Notes: generated by a model from the sequence alone, not told the origin. Shown: positions 1-9,107, numbered from the stretch's first letter. The stretch: 35,327 nucleotides of DNA from Blastococcus sp. MG754426 (GCF_021699055.1 NZ_SSXC01000042.1:1-35327), one strand, 5' to 3'. Numbers and translations are program-made.

Positions 1-1578
1 GGGCGGGGCCGCGGCCAGCGCGTCCCGCAGGTCGTCGGACAGGGCCTCGAAGCGCGAGCCGCCCTCACCACCGCCGCGCGTCAGCGACGCCAGCGTGAGC
101 ACGGTACCGTCGCCGTCGCCGGCGGGCTCGGCCCGGGCGAAGACGCGCTCGCGGCGGAGCAGCAGCATGCCGAGCAGCCCGCCCAGGAGGACGATCGAGG
201 CGCCCAGCACCCAGAGCTGCCCGGGGTCGTGCGAGTACTGCAGGGCGGCGAACTCCTTGACCCCGCTGAAGGTGATGCGGGTGCCGTCGGGCAGGTCGAA
301 CGACTCCCCCACCGAGAGGTTCGCCGAGCCGACCTCGGTGAGCCGGCCGCGCTCGATCTGGCTCTGGTCGATGGAGTACACCGACTGCGGCAGCCCCGAG
401 TCCAGGCCGAGGTAGCCGGAGTAGGCGATCAGCGCCACCTGCGGGGCCAGGGGCCGCGGGTCGATCGACGTGAGCACACCGCCCTGCACCAGACCCGTCG
501 GGGCGAGGAAGCCCTCCAGCGCCAGCTGCTCCTCCTGCCCCGGGACGTCGGGCAGCTTGAGCGCGCCCTCGCTGGCCATCGTCCCCTGGTCGGTGGGCAG
601 GAAGGGCACGGTCAGGTCGGTGAAGGTGGTCCCGTCCGGGACGGTGACGGTGAACGACGGGCTGAAGCCGTGGCCGGTGACGTAGACGCGGTCGCCGTCG
701 AGGCGCAGCGGGTCGTTCACGCCGATGGTGCGGGAGCGCTCCTCGCCGGCCGGGGCGCCGTAGCGGATGTCGGCGGTGAACGAGGCCGCCGTGAGGTTCT
801 CCTCGTACTCGGCGGTGAACTGGTCGAGGTCGACGCAGAGGGCGTTGAGGTCGCCGCTGTCCACCAGCGGGCCCGCGGAGTAGGTGTCGTACTGCTGGAA
901 CGAGTTGCAGAAGCCCTGCCCCTCGGTGACCAGGATGCTGCCCTCGTAGCCCCACAGCTTCCCGCCGGCGAGGCCGAGCAGGAGGGCGAGCAGGGAGAGG
1001 TGGAAGACCAGGTTGCCGGTCTCCTTGAGGTAGCCCTTCTCCGCGGAGAGCTCCGGGCCGCGCGCCCCCTCGCGGCGGACGACGCGGAAGCGGCGCACCC
1101 GGAGCTCCTCCTCGACGACGTCGAGCGCGGCGCCGGGGTCGGAGGGGGTGGCGAGGCGGCCGGCGTCGGGGAGCCGGAGCAGGTTGCGCGGGGCCGGCGG
1201 CGGCGGGGTGCGCAGCGCGCGGGCGTGCTCGGCGGCGCGCGGCACGACGCAGCCGATCAGCGAGACGAACAGCAGCAGGTAGACCGCCGCGAACCACGGC
1301 GAGCTGAAGACGTCGAACAGGTACAGCCGGTCGAGCACCGGGGCGAGTTCGGGGTGGTCGGCGAAGTACTGGTTGACGTTGTTCTGCGACAGCGAGCGCT
1401 GCGGCAGCAGCGAGCCCGGCACGGCCGCCAGCGCCAGCAGGAACAGCAGCACGATCGCCGTCCGCATGGCGGTCAGCCGCCGCCACCAGCGCAGCAGCAG
1501 CCCGCCGAACCGCCGGCCCGCGGAGGGCCCCGGCGGCGGGGCGGGCGCGGCCGGGCGCGAGGGTGCCTCGACGCTCAC
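1..1578 (-). CDS. resB: ResB, cytochrome c biogenesis protein (3' end cut by window edge)
   Basis: ResB (Ccs1) is one half of the System II haem-handling complex that carries haem across the membrane and attaches it to apocytochrome c; its partner CcsA would be expected just beyond the left edge. The frame is open from a GTG at 1578 to base 1, at least 526 codons. After a Pro/Ala-rich start there are membrane segments near residues 35-58, 91-113 and 180-205, a long extracytoplasmic domain, and a last membrane segment near 470-495 followed by a charged tail, the usual ResB layout. The GTG overlaps the ccdA stop by four bases (GTGA), so translation is probably coupled. Only a short C-terminal piece should be missing. 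The order tlpA-ccdA-resB supports the call. Confidence 0.93.
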   Translation of the reverse strand, partial: MSVEAPSRPAAPAPPPGPSAGRRFGGLLLRWWRRLTAMRTAIVLLFLLALAAVPGSLLPQRSLSQNNVNQYFADHPELAPVLDRLYLFDVFSSPWFAAVYLLLFVSLIGCVVPRAAEHARALRTPPPPAPRNLLRLPDAGRLATPSDPGAALDVVEEELRVRRFRVVRREGARGPELSAEKGYLKETGNLVFHLSLLALLLGLAGGKLWGYEGSILVTEGQGFCNSFQQYDTYSAGPLVDSGDLNALCVDLDQFTAEYEENLTAASFTADIRYGAPAGEERSRTIGVNDPLRLDGDRVYVTGHGFSPSFTVTVPDGTTFTDLTVPFLPTDQGTMASEGALKLPDVPGQEEQLALEGFLAPTGLVQGGVLTSIDPRPLAPQVALIAYSGYLGLDSGLPQSVYSIDQSQIERGRLTEVGSANLSVGESFDLPDGTRITFSGVKEFAALQYSHDPGQLWVLGASIVLLGGLLGMLLLRRERVFARAEPAGDGDGTVLTLASLTRGGGEGGSRFEALSDDLRDALAAAPP

Positions 1579-2405
1579 AGCGCCGACTCCCCGAGGCCGG
1601 TGGCGGCCAGCCACGCGCGCAGCCAGCCCATCATCTCGGTCCACGCGCCGGTGAGCAGCAGCAGCCCGATCAGCACCAGCACGGCGCCGCCGAAGCGGGT
1701 GACCGCGCGGGCGTGCCGGCGCAGGAACGAGGTGGCGCCGACCGCCCAGCGGGCGCCGAGCGCGACCAGCAGGAAGGGCACGCCCAGCCCCAGGCAGTAC
1801 GCGACGCCGAGCAGCGCGCCGCGGCCGGCGGTCGCCTCGGAGACCGCCAGCGAGTACACCGCGCCGAGCGTCGGCCCCAGGCACGGCGTCCAGCCCAGCC
1901 CGAAGACGATGCCGAGCAGCGGGGCGCCCGCCAGCCCGGCGACCGGGCGGGCGGTGAGGCGCTTGGTGCGCTGCAGCAGCGGCAGCCAGCCCAGGAAGCC
2001 CAGCCCGACGACGACGGTGATCGCGCCGAAGACCCGGTTGAGGGTGTCGGCGTGCTCCACCAGGAGCCGGCCCAGGCCGCCGAACGCGGCGCCGAAGGCC
2101 ACGAAGACGAGGGTGAAGCCGAGCACGAACAGGAGCGCGCCGAGCACCATGCGGCCCCGCGGCGCGCGCTCGTCCACCGGCGCGCGCACCGCCGTCGCCG
2201 TCCCGCCGCCGGCGGGTGTGGCGGTGGGCGCGGGTGCGGCCGTGCGGGCACCGCTGCCGACCAGGCCGGTGACGTAGGACAGGTAGCCGGGGACCAGCGG
2301 CAGCACGCACGGGGAGGCGAAGCTGATCAGCCCCACGAGCGCGGCGACGCCGGCCGCCACGAGCAGCGGCCCGTCGGCGACCAGGCCGGCGAAGGTCTCG
2401 CCCAC
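1575..2405 (-). CDS. ccdA: CcdA-type thiol-disulfide transporter for cytochrome c maturation
   Basis: CcdA passes electrons from cytoplasmic thioredoxin across the membrane to a TlpA/ResA-like protein that keeps the haem-binding cysteines of apocytochrome c reduced. The 276-residue product has six predicted membrane helices. The two conserved cysteines lie in FASPCVLPLVPGYLS (Cys33) and in GLGWTPCLGPTLG (Cys175), the DsbD-beta/CcdA signature. A Thr/Ala/Pro-rich loop of about 35 residues follows helix 1. The GTG at 2405 is chosen because a GGAGGGG ribosome site lies 8 bases upstream; the tlpA stop ends only two bases before it. An upstream in-frame extension would run into tlpA and is not needed. 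Confidence 0.95.
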   Translation of the reverse strand: MGETFAGLVADGPLLVAAGVAALVGLISFASPCVLPLVPGYLSYVTGLVGSGARTAAPAPTATPAGGGTATAVRAPVDERAPRGRMVLGALLFVLGFTLVFVAFGAAFGGLGRLLVEHADTLNRVFGAITVVVGLGFLGWLPLLQRTKRLTARPVAGLAGAPLLGIVFGLGWTPCLGPTLGAVYSLAVSEATAGRGALLGVAYCLGLGVPFLLVALGARWAVGATSFLRRHARAVTRFGGAVLVLIGLLLLTGAWTEMMGWLRAWLAATGLGESAL

Positions 2406-2407
2406 GG

Positions 2408-2980
2408 TCAGATCCCCTCCGCCAGCACCTGGTCCAGCACCGTCCGCAGGTCGTCCTGCTGCACGGCGGCGGTGTACACCGCGGCCACCCGGCCCTCCCG
2501 GTCCAGCACGATGGTGGACGGGATGGCGTTGGCGGGGTAGTCCCGGAAGGCGAGGGCGACCTCGCCGCGCGGGTCGAACAGCGACGGGAAGGTGATCTCC
2601 CCGCCGTCCAGGAAGGCCTGCGCGAGCTGCCGGTCGTCCTTGACGTTGATCCCGAGGAACTCCACGCCCTCGGCCCCCACCTCGCCGTAGACCTCCTCGA
2701 ACTCCGGCGTCTCCACCCGGCAGGGCGGGCACCAGGAACCCCAGAAGTTGATGACCGCGATCTCGCCGTCCAGCGTGGCCGAGTCGAACGAGCCGCCGTC
2801 GAGCAGCTCGCCGGTGAACCGCGGGGCGGCCTGCCGCTCGGCGGGCGGGATCACCTCGCCGGCCGGGGTACCGGCCACGAAGCGGAACTCCCCGCCGTTG
2901 TTGACGTCGACGGCGTCCGAACCCGTGCTGCACCCGGTGAGCAGCGCCGCCGCGAGGACGGCCGTGAGCACCCGCCTCAT
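2408..2980 (-). CDS. TlpA/ResA-like thioredoxin-fold lipoprotein
   Basis: This is an extracytoplasmic thiol-disulfide reductase expected to reduce the CXXCH cysteines of apocytochrome c, receiving electrons from the CcdA encoded next. The 190-residue protein begins with a lipoprotein signal peptide whose lipobox is LLTGC with Cys17, so it should be anchored on the outer face of the membrane. The thioredoxin active site is WCPPC with cysteines 84 and 87, and the cis-Pro loop reads AIPSTIVLD. The ATG at 2980 overlaps the stop of the upstream histidine phosphatase by four bases (ATGA). It is equivalent in position to Rv0526 of M. tuberculosis. Whether it is functionally ResA or another TlpA relative cannot be told from sequence alone. 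Confidence 0.93.
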   Translation of the reverse strand: MRRVLTAVLAAALLTGCSTGSDAVDVNNGGEFRFVAGTPAGEVIPPAERQAAPRFTGELLDGGSFDSATLDGEIAVINFWGSWCPPCRVETPEFEEVYGEVGAEGVEFLGINVKDDRQLAQAFLDGGEITFPSLFDPRGEVALAFRDYPANAIPSTIVLDREGRVAAVYTAAVQQDDLRTVLDQVLAEGI

Positions 2981-3609
2981 GCGCCCGGCACCGCGTCGGG
3001 GTCGGTGGCGCCGGCCGGCTCGGCGTAGGTGACGCCGACGAAGCGGTCGTCCTCGTAGGTGAGCGAGGTGACGCTGGCCAGCGAGCACTGGCGGCGGCGC
3101 GGGTCGTGGGCGAAGCGGCGCCCCTCGACGTGCAGCCGGGTGGTCCAGATGGGCAGCTGGTGGCTGACCAGCACCGCCTCGTGGCCCCGCGCGGCGTCCC
3201 GGGCGGCCTCGACCGCGGCGATCATCCGCGCGGCGATCTCGACGTAGGGCTCGCCCCAGGAGGGCGCGATGGGGTTGCGCAGCTTCCACCAGTTGCGGGG
3301 GGCCCGGAAGACGCCGCCCCCGCGGCCCACGACCGTGCCCTCGAAGGCGTTGCCCGCCTCGATGATCCGCTCGTCGACGGCGACCTCCAGCCCGGTGGCC
3401 TCGGCCAGCGGGCGGATGGTCTGCCGGGCCCGCTCCAGCGGGCTGGACACCAGGTGGACGACGTCCCGCCCGCGGAACCACTCCGCGGCCGCGACCGCCA
3501 TGGCCTCGCCGGCGGCGGACAGCCGGTACCCGGGCAGCCGGCCGTAGAGCACGCCGGCGGGGTTGTGCACCTCGCCGTGCCGGAGGAGGTGGACGACGGT
3601 GGTGGTCAC
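2977..3609 (-). CDS. Histidine phosphatase family protein (phosphoglycerate mutase-like)
   Basis: A 210-residue member of the histidine phosphatase superfamily. The phosphorylated histidine lies in LLRHGE (His11), with the usual [10 protein letters not shown] motif near residue 60 and the second catalytic histidine in [11 protein letters not shown]. The true glycolytic mutase of the window is gpmA at 28281-29039; this protein lacks gpmA's WNxxxLFTGW and LNERHYG motifs, so it is more likely a broad phosphatase of unknown substrate. The GTG at 3609 overlaps the hemL stop (GTGA). A homologous gene (Rv0525) sits at the same place between hemL and the thioredoxin gene in M. tuberculosis, which suggests a conserved but unassigned link to haem or cytochrome c formation. 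Confidence 0.88.
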   Translation of the reverse strand: MTTTVVHLLRHGEVHNPAGVLYGRLPGYRLSAAGEAMAVAAAEWFRGRDVVHLVSSPLERARQTIRPLAEATGLEVAVDERIIEAGNAFEGTVVGRGGGVFRAPRNWWKLRNPIAPSWGEPYVEIAARMIAAVEAARDAARGHEAVLVSHQLPIWTTRLHVEGRRFAHDPRRRQCSLASVTSLTYEDDRFVGVTYAEPAGATDPDAVPGA

Positions 3610-4973
3610 GAGGAGCGCTCGCTGTCGACCGCGCCGGTGCGGTGGGTGTCGACCTCGGCGGCGGCGCGGGCCGCGGCGGGCAGCGCCTCGAGCACGCGGT
3701 CCAGCGCCTCGCCGTCGAGCTGGGCGTTGACGAACCACGCCTCGAACGCCGACGGCGGGAGGTAGACCCCGCGCGCCAGCAGCGCGTGGAAGAACGCGGT
3801 GTAGCGGGAGACGTCCTGCGTGCGGGCGTCGTCGTAGTCGCGCACCTGCCGCTCGTCGGGCACGAAGAAGACCGAGAACATGCTGCCGGCCTGCTGCACC
3901 CGGTGCGGCACCCCGGCGGCGAACAGCGCCGCGCTGGCGGCGCCGCGCAGCACCGCGGAGACCTCGTCGCAGCGCGCGTAGACCTCGTCGGTGCAGTTGC
4001 GCAGCGTGGCCAGCCCCGCCGCGACCGCCACCGGGTTCCCCGAGAGGGTCCCCGCCTGGTAGACCGGCCCGCTGGGCGCGAGGTGGTCCATGAGGTCGGC
4101 CCGGCCGCCGAACGCCGCGGCCGGCAGCCCGCCGCCCATGACCTTGCCGAAGGTGAACAGGTCGGCGTCGACCGGGTCCAGGCCGTACCAGCCCGACCGC
4201 GAGACGCGGAAGCCGGTCATGACCTCGTCGAGCACCAGCAGCGCCCCGTGCGCGGCGGTGATCCGCCGCAGCTCGGCGTTGAACCCGTCCAGCGGGGGCA
4301 CGACGCCCATGTTGCCGGGCGCGGCCTCGCTGACGACCGCGGCGATCTGCGACCCCCGCTCGGCGAAGACCGCCTCGACGGCGGCGACGTCGTTGTACGG
4401 CAGCACGACCGTGTCGGCGGCGGCGCCGGTCGTCACCCCGGGGGTGTCGGGCAGCCCGAGCGTGGCCACGCCCGACCCGGCCGAGGCCAGCAGCGCGTCG
4501 ACGTGCCCGTGGTAGTTGCCGGCGAACTTGACCAGCAGCGGCCGGCCGGTCACGCCGCGGGCCAGGCGCACGGCCGAGAGCACCGCCTCGGTGCCCGAGT
4601 TGACCAGCCGGACCCGTTCCACCGGGGCCACCCGGCTGCGGATCTCCTCGGCGAGCTCGAGCTCGCCCTCGGTGGGGGCGCCGAAGGAGAGCCCGCGGCG
4701 GGCGGCCGCGGTCACCGCCTCGACGACCGCGGGGTGCGCGTGACCCAGGATCATCGGCCCCCAGGAGCTGACCAGGTCGACGTAGCGCCGCCCGTCGGCG
4801 TCGGTGAGCCAGGGACCCGAGCCCTCGGCCATGAAGCGCGGCGTGCCGCCCACGGCGCGGAAGGCCCGCACCGGGCTGTTCACGCCGCCCGGGGTGATCG
4901 CCTGACCGCGGGCGAAGAGGCCGGCCGAGACGGGGGCCTCGTAGGTGTAGGGCGGGCTGTCCAACGAGGTCAC
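3606..4973 (-). CDS. hemL: Glutamate-1-semialdehyde 2,1-aminomutase
   Basis: HemL is the PLP enzyme that converts glutamate-1-semialdehyde, the product of HemA, into 5-aminolevulinate, the first committed tetrapyrrole precursor. The 455-residue length is normal. The signature [12 protein letters not shown] is at residues 28-39, the PLP-region [11 protein letters not shown] at about 247-256, and the Schiff-base lysine in TFGKVMGGG is Lys277. The GTG at 4973 is chosen because the family N-terminus starts there and the codon overlaps the stop of the upstream small membrane protein (GTGA); longer in-frame extensions are antisense-like sequence. Its ribosome site is weak, as expected for a translationally coupled gene. 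Confidence 0.97.
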   Translation of the reverse strand: MTSLDSPPYTYEAPVSAGLFARGQAITPGGVNSPVRAFRAVGGTPRFMAEGSGPWLTDADGRRYVDLVSSWGPMILGHAHPAVVEAVTAAARRGLSFGAPTEGELELAEEIRSRVAPVERVRLVNSGTEAVLSAVRLARGVTGRPLLVKFAGNYHGHVDALLASAGSGVATLGLPDTPGVTTGAAADTVVLPYNDVAAVEAVFAERGSQIAAVVSEAAPGNMGVVPPLDGFNAELRRITAAHGALLVLDEVMTGFRVSRSGWYGLDPVDADLFTFGKVMGGGLPAAAFGGRADLMDHLAPSGPVYQAGTLSGNPVAVAAGLATLRNCTDEVYARCDEVSAVLRGAASAALFAAGVPHRVQQAGSMFSVFFVPDERQVRDYDDARTQDVSRYTAFFHALLARGVYLPPSAFEAWFVNAQLDGEALDRVLEALPAAARAAAEVDTHRTGAVDSERSS

Positions 4974-5449
4974 GTCCCCAGTGTCCCCTCTGCGTCGGGC
5001 GAGCGGTCGGAGGCATCGCGCACACCCCCGAGCAGGGCGGCCCGCAGCGCCGCCGGGTCCCGCGTCGGGACCAGCACCGTCCGGCCGCCGGCCAGCCGCA
5101 GCGGCAGCCCCGTGCGGCCGCGCGGCAGCGACCAGCCCCCGCCGAGGACGGGGGCGCCGGCGTCCACCCCGGCGTCGGCACCGCGCAGCGCGCTCGCGTC
5201 GACGTCGCCCAGCGGCACCCGCTCGCGGCCCACCGCCAGGCCGTCGGCGTCCACCCGCACGGTCCACACCCGGCGGGCCGAGAGGCAGCCGATCGCGACC
5301 ACGCCCGGCACCGCGACCAGCGTGAGCACCCAGACCAGCGGGGGGACGTCGGGACCGGGCAGCAGCAGGTCCCAGACGGCGAAGAGCCCGAGGACCCCGG
5401 CGACCAGCCAGAACGGCCGCCAGGAGCCCCCGGGCTCGACGTACGTCAT
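4970..5449 (-). CDS. Small two-helix membrane protein, possibly DUF3093-like
   Basis: A 159-residue protein I do not firmly recognise. It has two hydrophobic segments (residues about 13-30 and 38-57), followed by a cytoplasm-sized domain of about 100 residues that reads like a small beta-rich fold ending in [14 protein letters not shown]. That ending resembles the DUF3093/PH-like membrane proteins of actinobacteria, an inference from wording only. The ATG at 5449 has a GGGCGGGGAC stretch in front of it and lies 19 bases after the hemB stop; its own stop overlaps the hemL start (GTGA). The position between hemB and hemL suggests co-expression with haem genes, but no role can be assigned. Confidence 0.75.
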   Translation of the reverse strand: MTYVEPGGSWRPFWLVAGVLGLFAVWDLLLPGPDVPPLVWVLTLVAVPGVVAIGCLSARRVWTVRVDADGLAVGRERVPLGDVDASALRGADAGVDAGAPVLGGGWSLPRGRTGLPLRLAGGRTVLVPTRDPAALRAALLGGVRDASDRSPDAEGTLGT

Positions 5450-5468
5450 GTCCCCGCCCACCCCGGGC

Positions 5469-6488
5469 TCAGCGGGCCAGCAGCCGCGCTGCCTCGACGG
5501 CCCAGTAGGTGAGCACCTGACCGGCGCCCGCACGGCGGATGGCGACCAGCGTCTCGAGGATCGCCCGCTCGCGGTCCACCCAGCCGTTGGCGGCGGCCGC
5601 CTCGACCATCGCGTACTCGCCGCTGACCTGGTAGGCGCTCACCGGCACCTCCACCGCCCCGGCGACCCGCGCCACGATGTCCAGGTAGGGCAGCGCCGGC
5701 TTCACCATGACCGCGTCGGCGCCCTCGGCGAGGTCCTGCGCCACCTCGCGCAGCGCCTCGTCGGCGTTCGGCGGGTCCATCTGGTAGGTCGACCGGTCGC
5801 CGAACTGCGGCGCGCCCTCGGCCGCCTCGCGGAACGGCCCGTAGAAGCCGGAGGCGTACTTGGCCGCGTAGGCCAGGATCGGCACCTCGGTGAACGCCGC
5901 GCTGTCCAGCCCGGCGCGGATCGCCGCCACCTGGCCGTCCATCATCCCGCTCGGCGCGACGAGGTGGGCGCCGGCCTGCGCCTGCGCGATCGCCACCGCG
6001 GCGTACCGGTCCAGCGTCGGGTCGTTGTCGACCACGCCCGCGGGCGTGACCACACCGCAGTGCCCGTGGTCGGTGTACTCGCACAGGCAGAGGTCCGCCA
6101 TCAGCACCAGCTCGTCGCCGAGGTCCGCCCGCAGGTGCTGCAGCGCCACGTTGACCACGCCGTCGGCGGCGTCGGCCTGCGAGCCGACGGGGTCCTTGCC
6201 CGACGGGATGCCGAAGAGCATGAGCCCGCCGATGCCGGCCTCGGCCGCCTCGTGCGCGGCCTTCCGCAGCGAGTCGTGGGTGTGCTGGACGACGCCAGGC
6301 ATCGAGCCGATCGCGACCGGCTCGTCGATGCCCTCCTTGACGAAGACCGGCAGCACCAGGTCGGCCGGGGCCACCCGGGTCTGCGCGGTCAGCCGCCGCA
6401 GCGCGGGCGTCGACCGCAGCCGGCGCCCGCGCGCGAAGCCCGGGCTGGCTCCCTGCAGCCGTCCCGCCCCGCCGCCCGCGCCCGTCAC
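5469..6488 (-). CDS. hemB: Delta-aminolevulinic acid dehydratase (porphobilinogen synthase)
   Basis: HemB condenses two 5-aminolevulinate molecules into porphobilinogen. The 339-residue product carries the metal-binding cysteine cluster in DLCLCEYTDHGHCG (Cys134, Cys136, Cys144), which marks a zinc-type enzyme rather than the Asp-rich magnesium type. The two active-site lysines are in AYAAKYASGFYGPFR (Lys210) and VMVKPALPYLD (Lys263). The GTG at 6488 overlaps the hemD stop (GTGA). About 15 N-terminal residues, rich in Gly and Ala, precede the family's usual start, so a later start cannot be excluded. Confidence 0.97.
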   Translation of the reverse strand: MTGAGGGAGRLQGASPGFARGRRLRSTPALRRLTAQTRVAPADLVLPVFVKEGIDEPVAIGSMPGVVQHTHDSLRKAAHEAAEAGIGGLMLFGIPSGKDPVGSQADAADGVVNVALQHLRADLGDELVLMADLCLCEYTDHGHCGVVTPAGVVDNDPTLDRYAAVAIAQAQAGAHLVAPSGMMDGQVAAIRAGLDSAAFTEVPILAYAAKYASGFYGPFREAAEGAPQFGDRSTYQMDPPNADEALREVAQDLAEGADAVMVKPALPYLDIVARVAGAVEVPVSAYQVSGEYAMVEAAAANGWVDRERAILETLVAIRRAGAGQVLTYWAVEAARLLAR

Positions 6489-8029
6489 CTGCCCTCGCCG
6501 TCCTCCGCCTCGCGCAGCGACAGGGCGTGCTCGGCGAGCGCGTCCACCAGCGGCCCGACGGCGGCCGTCTCGGGCTGCACGTCGACCCGCAGGCCGAACT
6601 CCTGCGCGCTGGCCGCCGTCGCCGGGCCGATCACCGCGACGACGGTCTTGGCGTGCGGCTTGCCCGCGATGCCGACGAGGTTGCGGACGGTGCTGGACGA
6701 GGTGAAGCAGACGGCGTCGAAGCCGCCGCCCTTGATCGCCTCGCGCACCGCGGCCGGCGGCGGGGCGGCCCGCACGGTCCGGTAGGCGGTGACGTCGTCG
6801 ATCTCCCAGCCGCGCTCGACCAGCCCGGCCGCGAGGGTCTCGGTGGCGATGTCGGCGCGGGGCAGCAGCACCCGCTCGATCGGGTCGAGCACGTCGTCGT
6901 ACTCGGGGAAGTCGGCGAGCAGGCCCTGGCTGGACTGCTCCCCGGTGGGCACCAGCTCCGGCTGGATGCCGAACTCCCGGACCGCGTCGGCGGTCTGCTC
7001 GCCGACGCAGGCGACCTTCACGCCGGCGAAGGCGCGGGCGTCCAGGCCCAGCTCGACGAACTTCTCCCGCACGGCCTTCACCGCGTTCACCGAGGTGAAG
7101 ACGATCCAGCCGTAGCGGCCGGTGACCAGGCCCTTGATGGCGCGGTCCATCTGCGCGGGGCTGCGCGGCGGCTCCACGGCGATCGTCGGCACCTCCACCG
7201 GCACCGCCCCGTAGGCGCGCAGCCGGTCGCTCATCTCCCCGGCCTGGTCCTTGGTGCGCGGCACGAGCACCCGCCAGCCGAACAGCGGGCGGCTCTCCCA
7301 CCAGGAGAGCCGGGCGCGCTTGTCGACGGCGGCGCCGACGGTGGCCACCACCGGCCCGCTGAGCGGGTCGAGCCCGGCGGTCTTCTCCGCCACGGCGGCC
7401 AGCTTGGTCACCAGGCTCTTCTGGCCGGTGCCCGAGCCGCCGGTGGTGACGACCACCGGGGTGCTGCCGGCCAGGCCGCCCTCCACCAGGCGCACGGCGG
7501 CGTCGGGGAGCTGGTCGGCGGTGCCCTGGAGCACCAGCGTGCCCCCCGTACCGGCAGCGGCGCCGGCCAGCGCGGGCAGGTCCACGTCGGTGCGCAGGTC
7601 CGCGGTCACCGCGGTGCTGCCCAGCGCGACGCCCGCGAAGGCGGGGACGGCGGTGGCGGTGGCGACCCCCGGCACCACGTCGAAGGGCACCGAGGTGCGG
7701 CCGACGGCGAGCACCTCCTTGACCACGTCGTCGGAGGTGTAGGGGTCACCGGTGACGAGCCGGACGACGACGGCGCCGTTCTTCGCGGCCGCCACGGCGC
7801 CCTTGGCCACCTCCGCGGGCTCGCCGGACACCGGCGTGAGCTCGGCCTCCGGGTTGGCCTCGCGGACGGCGTCCTGGACGGCGGAGGCGACGTCGGGGTC
7901 GACGAGCACCACCGCCGCCTCGGCCAGCGCGGCGCTCGCGCGGGCGGTGAGCATGCCCGGGTCACCCGGGCCGGCGCCGACGAACACGACCCGGCCGGAC
8001 TGGCCCGCGGTCTTGCGGAAGCGCGTCAT
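6485..8029 (-). CDS. hemD: HemD fusion: SUMT-like domain plus uroporphyrinogen-III synthase
   Basis: The 514-residue protein fuses an N-terminal tetrapyrrole-methylase-like domain (residues about 12-245) to a C-terminal uroporphyrinogen-III synthase (about 255-505), which closes hydroxymethylbilane into uroporphyrinogen III. The first domain keeps VGAGPGDPGMLT near its start and VVPGVATATAVP, but the stretch that normally reads like RLKGGDPFVFGRG is RLVTGDPYTSDD here, and the later part is also divergent. The same loss is known in HemD of mycobacteria, so methyltransferase activity is doubtful. The synthase half has VLVPRTKDQAGEM, IVFTSVNAV and FTSSSTVRNL. The ATG at 8029 has AGGAG seven bases upstream. 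Tandem hairpins lie just in front. Confidence 0.94.
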   Translation of the reverse strand: MTRFRKTAGQSGRVVFVGAGPGDPGMLTARASAALAEAAVVLVDPDVASAVQDAVREANPEAELTPVSGEPAEVAKGAVAAAKNGAVVVRLVTGDPYTSDDVVKEVLAVGRTSVPFDVVPGVATATAVPAFAGVALGSTAVTADLRTDVDLPALAGAAAGTGGTLVLQGTADQLPDAAVRLVEGGLAGSTPVVVTTGGSGTGQKSLVTKLAAVAEKTAGLDPLSGPVVATVGAAVDKRARLSWWESRPLFGWRVLVPRTKDQAGEMSDRLRAYGAVPVEVPTIAVEPPRSPAQMDRAIKGLVTGRYGWIVFTSVNAVKAVREKFVELGLDARAFAGVKVACVGEQTADAVREFGIQPELVPTGEQSSQGLLADFPEYDDVLDPIERVLLPRADIATETLAAGLVERGWEIDDVTAYRTVRAAPPPAAVREAIKGGGFDAVCFTSSSTVRNLVGIAGKPHAKTVVAVIGPATAASAQEFGLRVDVQPETAAVGPLVDALAEHALSLREAEDGEGR

Positions 8030-8045
8030 GGCGTGCTCCTGATCC

Positions 8046-8095
8046 TGGCCCGACGAGGTCGGGCGTCTGGTATGGCCCGAGTCGCTCGGGCGTCT
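8046..8095 (-). repeat. Two tandem hairpins in the hemC-hemD gap
   Basis: The only wide gap in the haem gene series (8030-8120) holds two perfect hairpins, GCCCGAC-GAG-GTCGGGC at 8048-8064 and GCCCGAG-TCG-CTCGGGC at 8075-8091 (plus-strand reading). They are exactly 27 bases apart and each is framed by TGGCCCGA and TCGGGCGTCT. The innermost base pair differs between copies but stays paired. In the minus-strand transcript they lie 17-45 bases before the hemD start, just upstream of its ribosome site. No U-run follows, so a classical terminator is not indicated; an attenuation, processing or protein-binding role is inference. Confidence 0.75.
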
Positions 8096-8120
8096 TCTGG
8101 GGTCTGGGTGGGGTGGGGGG

Positions 8121-9107
8121 TCACTCGCCGGCCGCCATCAGCGCGGCGGCGCCCCGGTCGAGCAGCTCCGCGGCGAGGCCCCGGCCGAGCGCCGCGGCGT
8201 CGGCCGGCGCGCCGGTGGCCGAGCCGCGGACGGAGTCGCTGCCGTCGATGGCGGTCACCGAGGCCCGGAGGAACAGCTCGGGGCCGGTCTCCCCCTCGGC
8301 GACCTCGGCGTAGGCGGCGACCGGGGCGCTGCACCCGGCCTCGAGCGCGGCCAGGGTGGCGCGCTCGGCCACCACGCAGGCGCGCGTGGCGGCGTCCTCG
8401 AGCCGGCCCAGGAGCTCGCGGGTGCGGGCGTCGCTGGTCCGGCACTCCACGGCCAGGGCCCCCTGGGCCGGGGCGGGGAGCACCTGCAGCGGGTCGAGGG
8501 TCTCGGTGATCCGGTCGGTGCGGCCGATCCGGCTCAGTCCGGCCCGGGCCAGGACGACGGCGTCCAGGTCACCGGGGCCGCCGGGCGAACCGGCCACCCG
8601 GGCGAGCCGGCTGTCGACGTTGCCGCGGATGGGCACGACCTCCAGGCCGAGGCCGAGGGCGCGCAGCTGGGCCACGCGCCGCGGGGCGCCGGTGCCGATC
8701 CGCGAACCGGGCGGGAGCTCGCCGAGGGTCAGCCCGTCACGGGCCACCAGGGCGTCGCGCGGGTCCTCCCGCACGGGCACGGCGGCGAGGGCGAGCCCCG
8801 GCTCGGGCGCGGTGGGCAGGTCCTTGTAGCTGTGCACGGCGAGGTCCACCTCGCCGTCCAGCAGGGCGCGGCGGATCGCCGTCACGAACACGCCGGTGCC
8901 GCCCAGCTGGGCGATCGCCGCCGAGGACCGGTCGCCCTCGGTGCTGATCAGCACCAGCTCGACCGGCACGCCGGTGGCCGCGGTCAGGGCGTCGGCGACC
9001 GCGCGGGACTGGGTCTGCGCGAGCACGCTGGCCCGGGTGCCCAGCCGCAGCGGGGTCGCGGCGCCCGCCGCCGCGGTCGCGGTGACCTGCACGTCGGTGG
9101 CGGTCAT
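8121..9107 (-). CDS. hemC: Hydroxymethylbilane synthase (porphobilinogen deaminase)
   Basis: HemC joins four porphobilinogen units on a covalently bound dipyrromethane primer and releases hydroxymethylbilane for HemD. The 328-residue product shows [11 protein letters not shown] at 20-30, the catalytic aspartate in VHSYKDLP (Asp96), the arginine-rich substrate loops [11 protein letters not shown] and IRGNVDSRL, and the primer-binding cysteine in LEAGCSAPV (Cys259). About 17 extra residues precede the conserved start. The ATG at 9107 overlaps the hemA stop (ATGA). A gap of 91 bases with tandem hairpins separates its stop from hemD, unlike every other junction upstream and downstream in this series. 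Confidence 0.97.
   Translation of the reverse strand: MTATDVQVTATAAAGAATPLRLGTRASVLAQTQSRAVADALTAATGVPVELVLISTEGDRSSAAIAQLGGTGVFVTAIRRALLDGEVDLAVHSYKDLPTAPEPGLALAAVPVREDPRDALVARDGLTLGELPPGSRIGTGAPRRVAQLRALGLGLEVVPIRGNVDSRLARVAGSPGGPGDLDAVVLARAGLSRIGRTDRITETLDPLQVLPAPAQGALAVECRTSDARTRELLGRLEDAATRACVVAERATLAALEAGCSAPVAAYAEVAEGETGPELFLRASVTAIDGSDSVRGSATGAPADAAALGRGLAAELLDRGAAALMAAGE

Noticed and set aside
65-1486. 473-codon minus-strand frame inside the resB region
   Set aside because: It is an out-of-frame shadow of resB, whose own frame is open to the window edge and has the right membrane segments and motifs.
3642-6785. 1047-codon open frame on the plus strand opposite hemL-hemB
   Set aside because: It is antisense to well-recognised haem genes, is composed of Arg/Gly/His-rich low-complexity sequence and has no family motif; such frames are common in very GC-rich DNA.
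8046-8095. CRISPR-like tandem repeat
   Set aside because: Only two units of about 23 bases with a four-base gap and no spacers or cas genes; better read as tandem hairpins.
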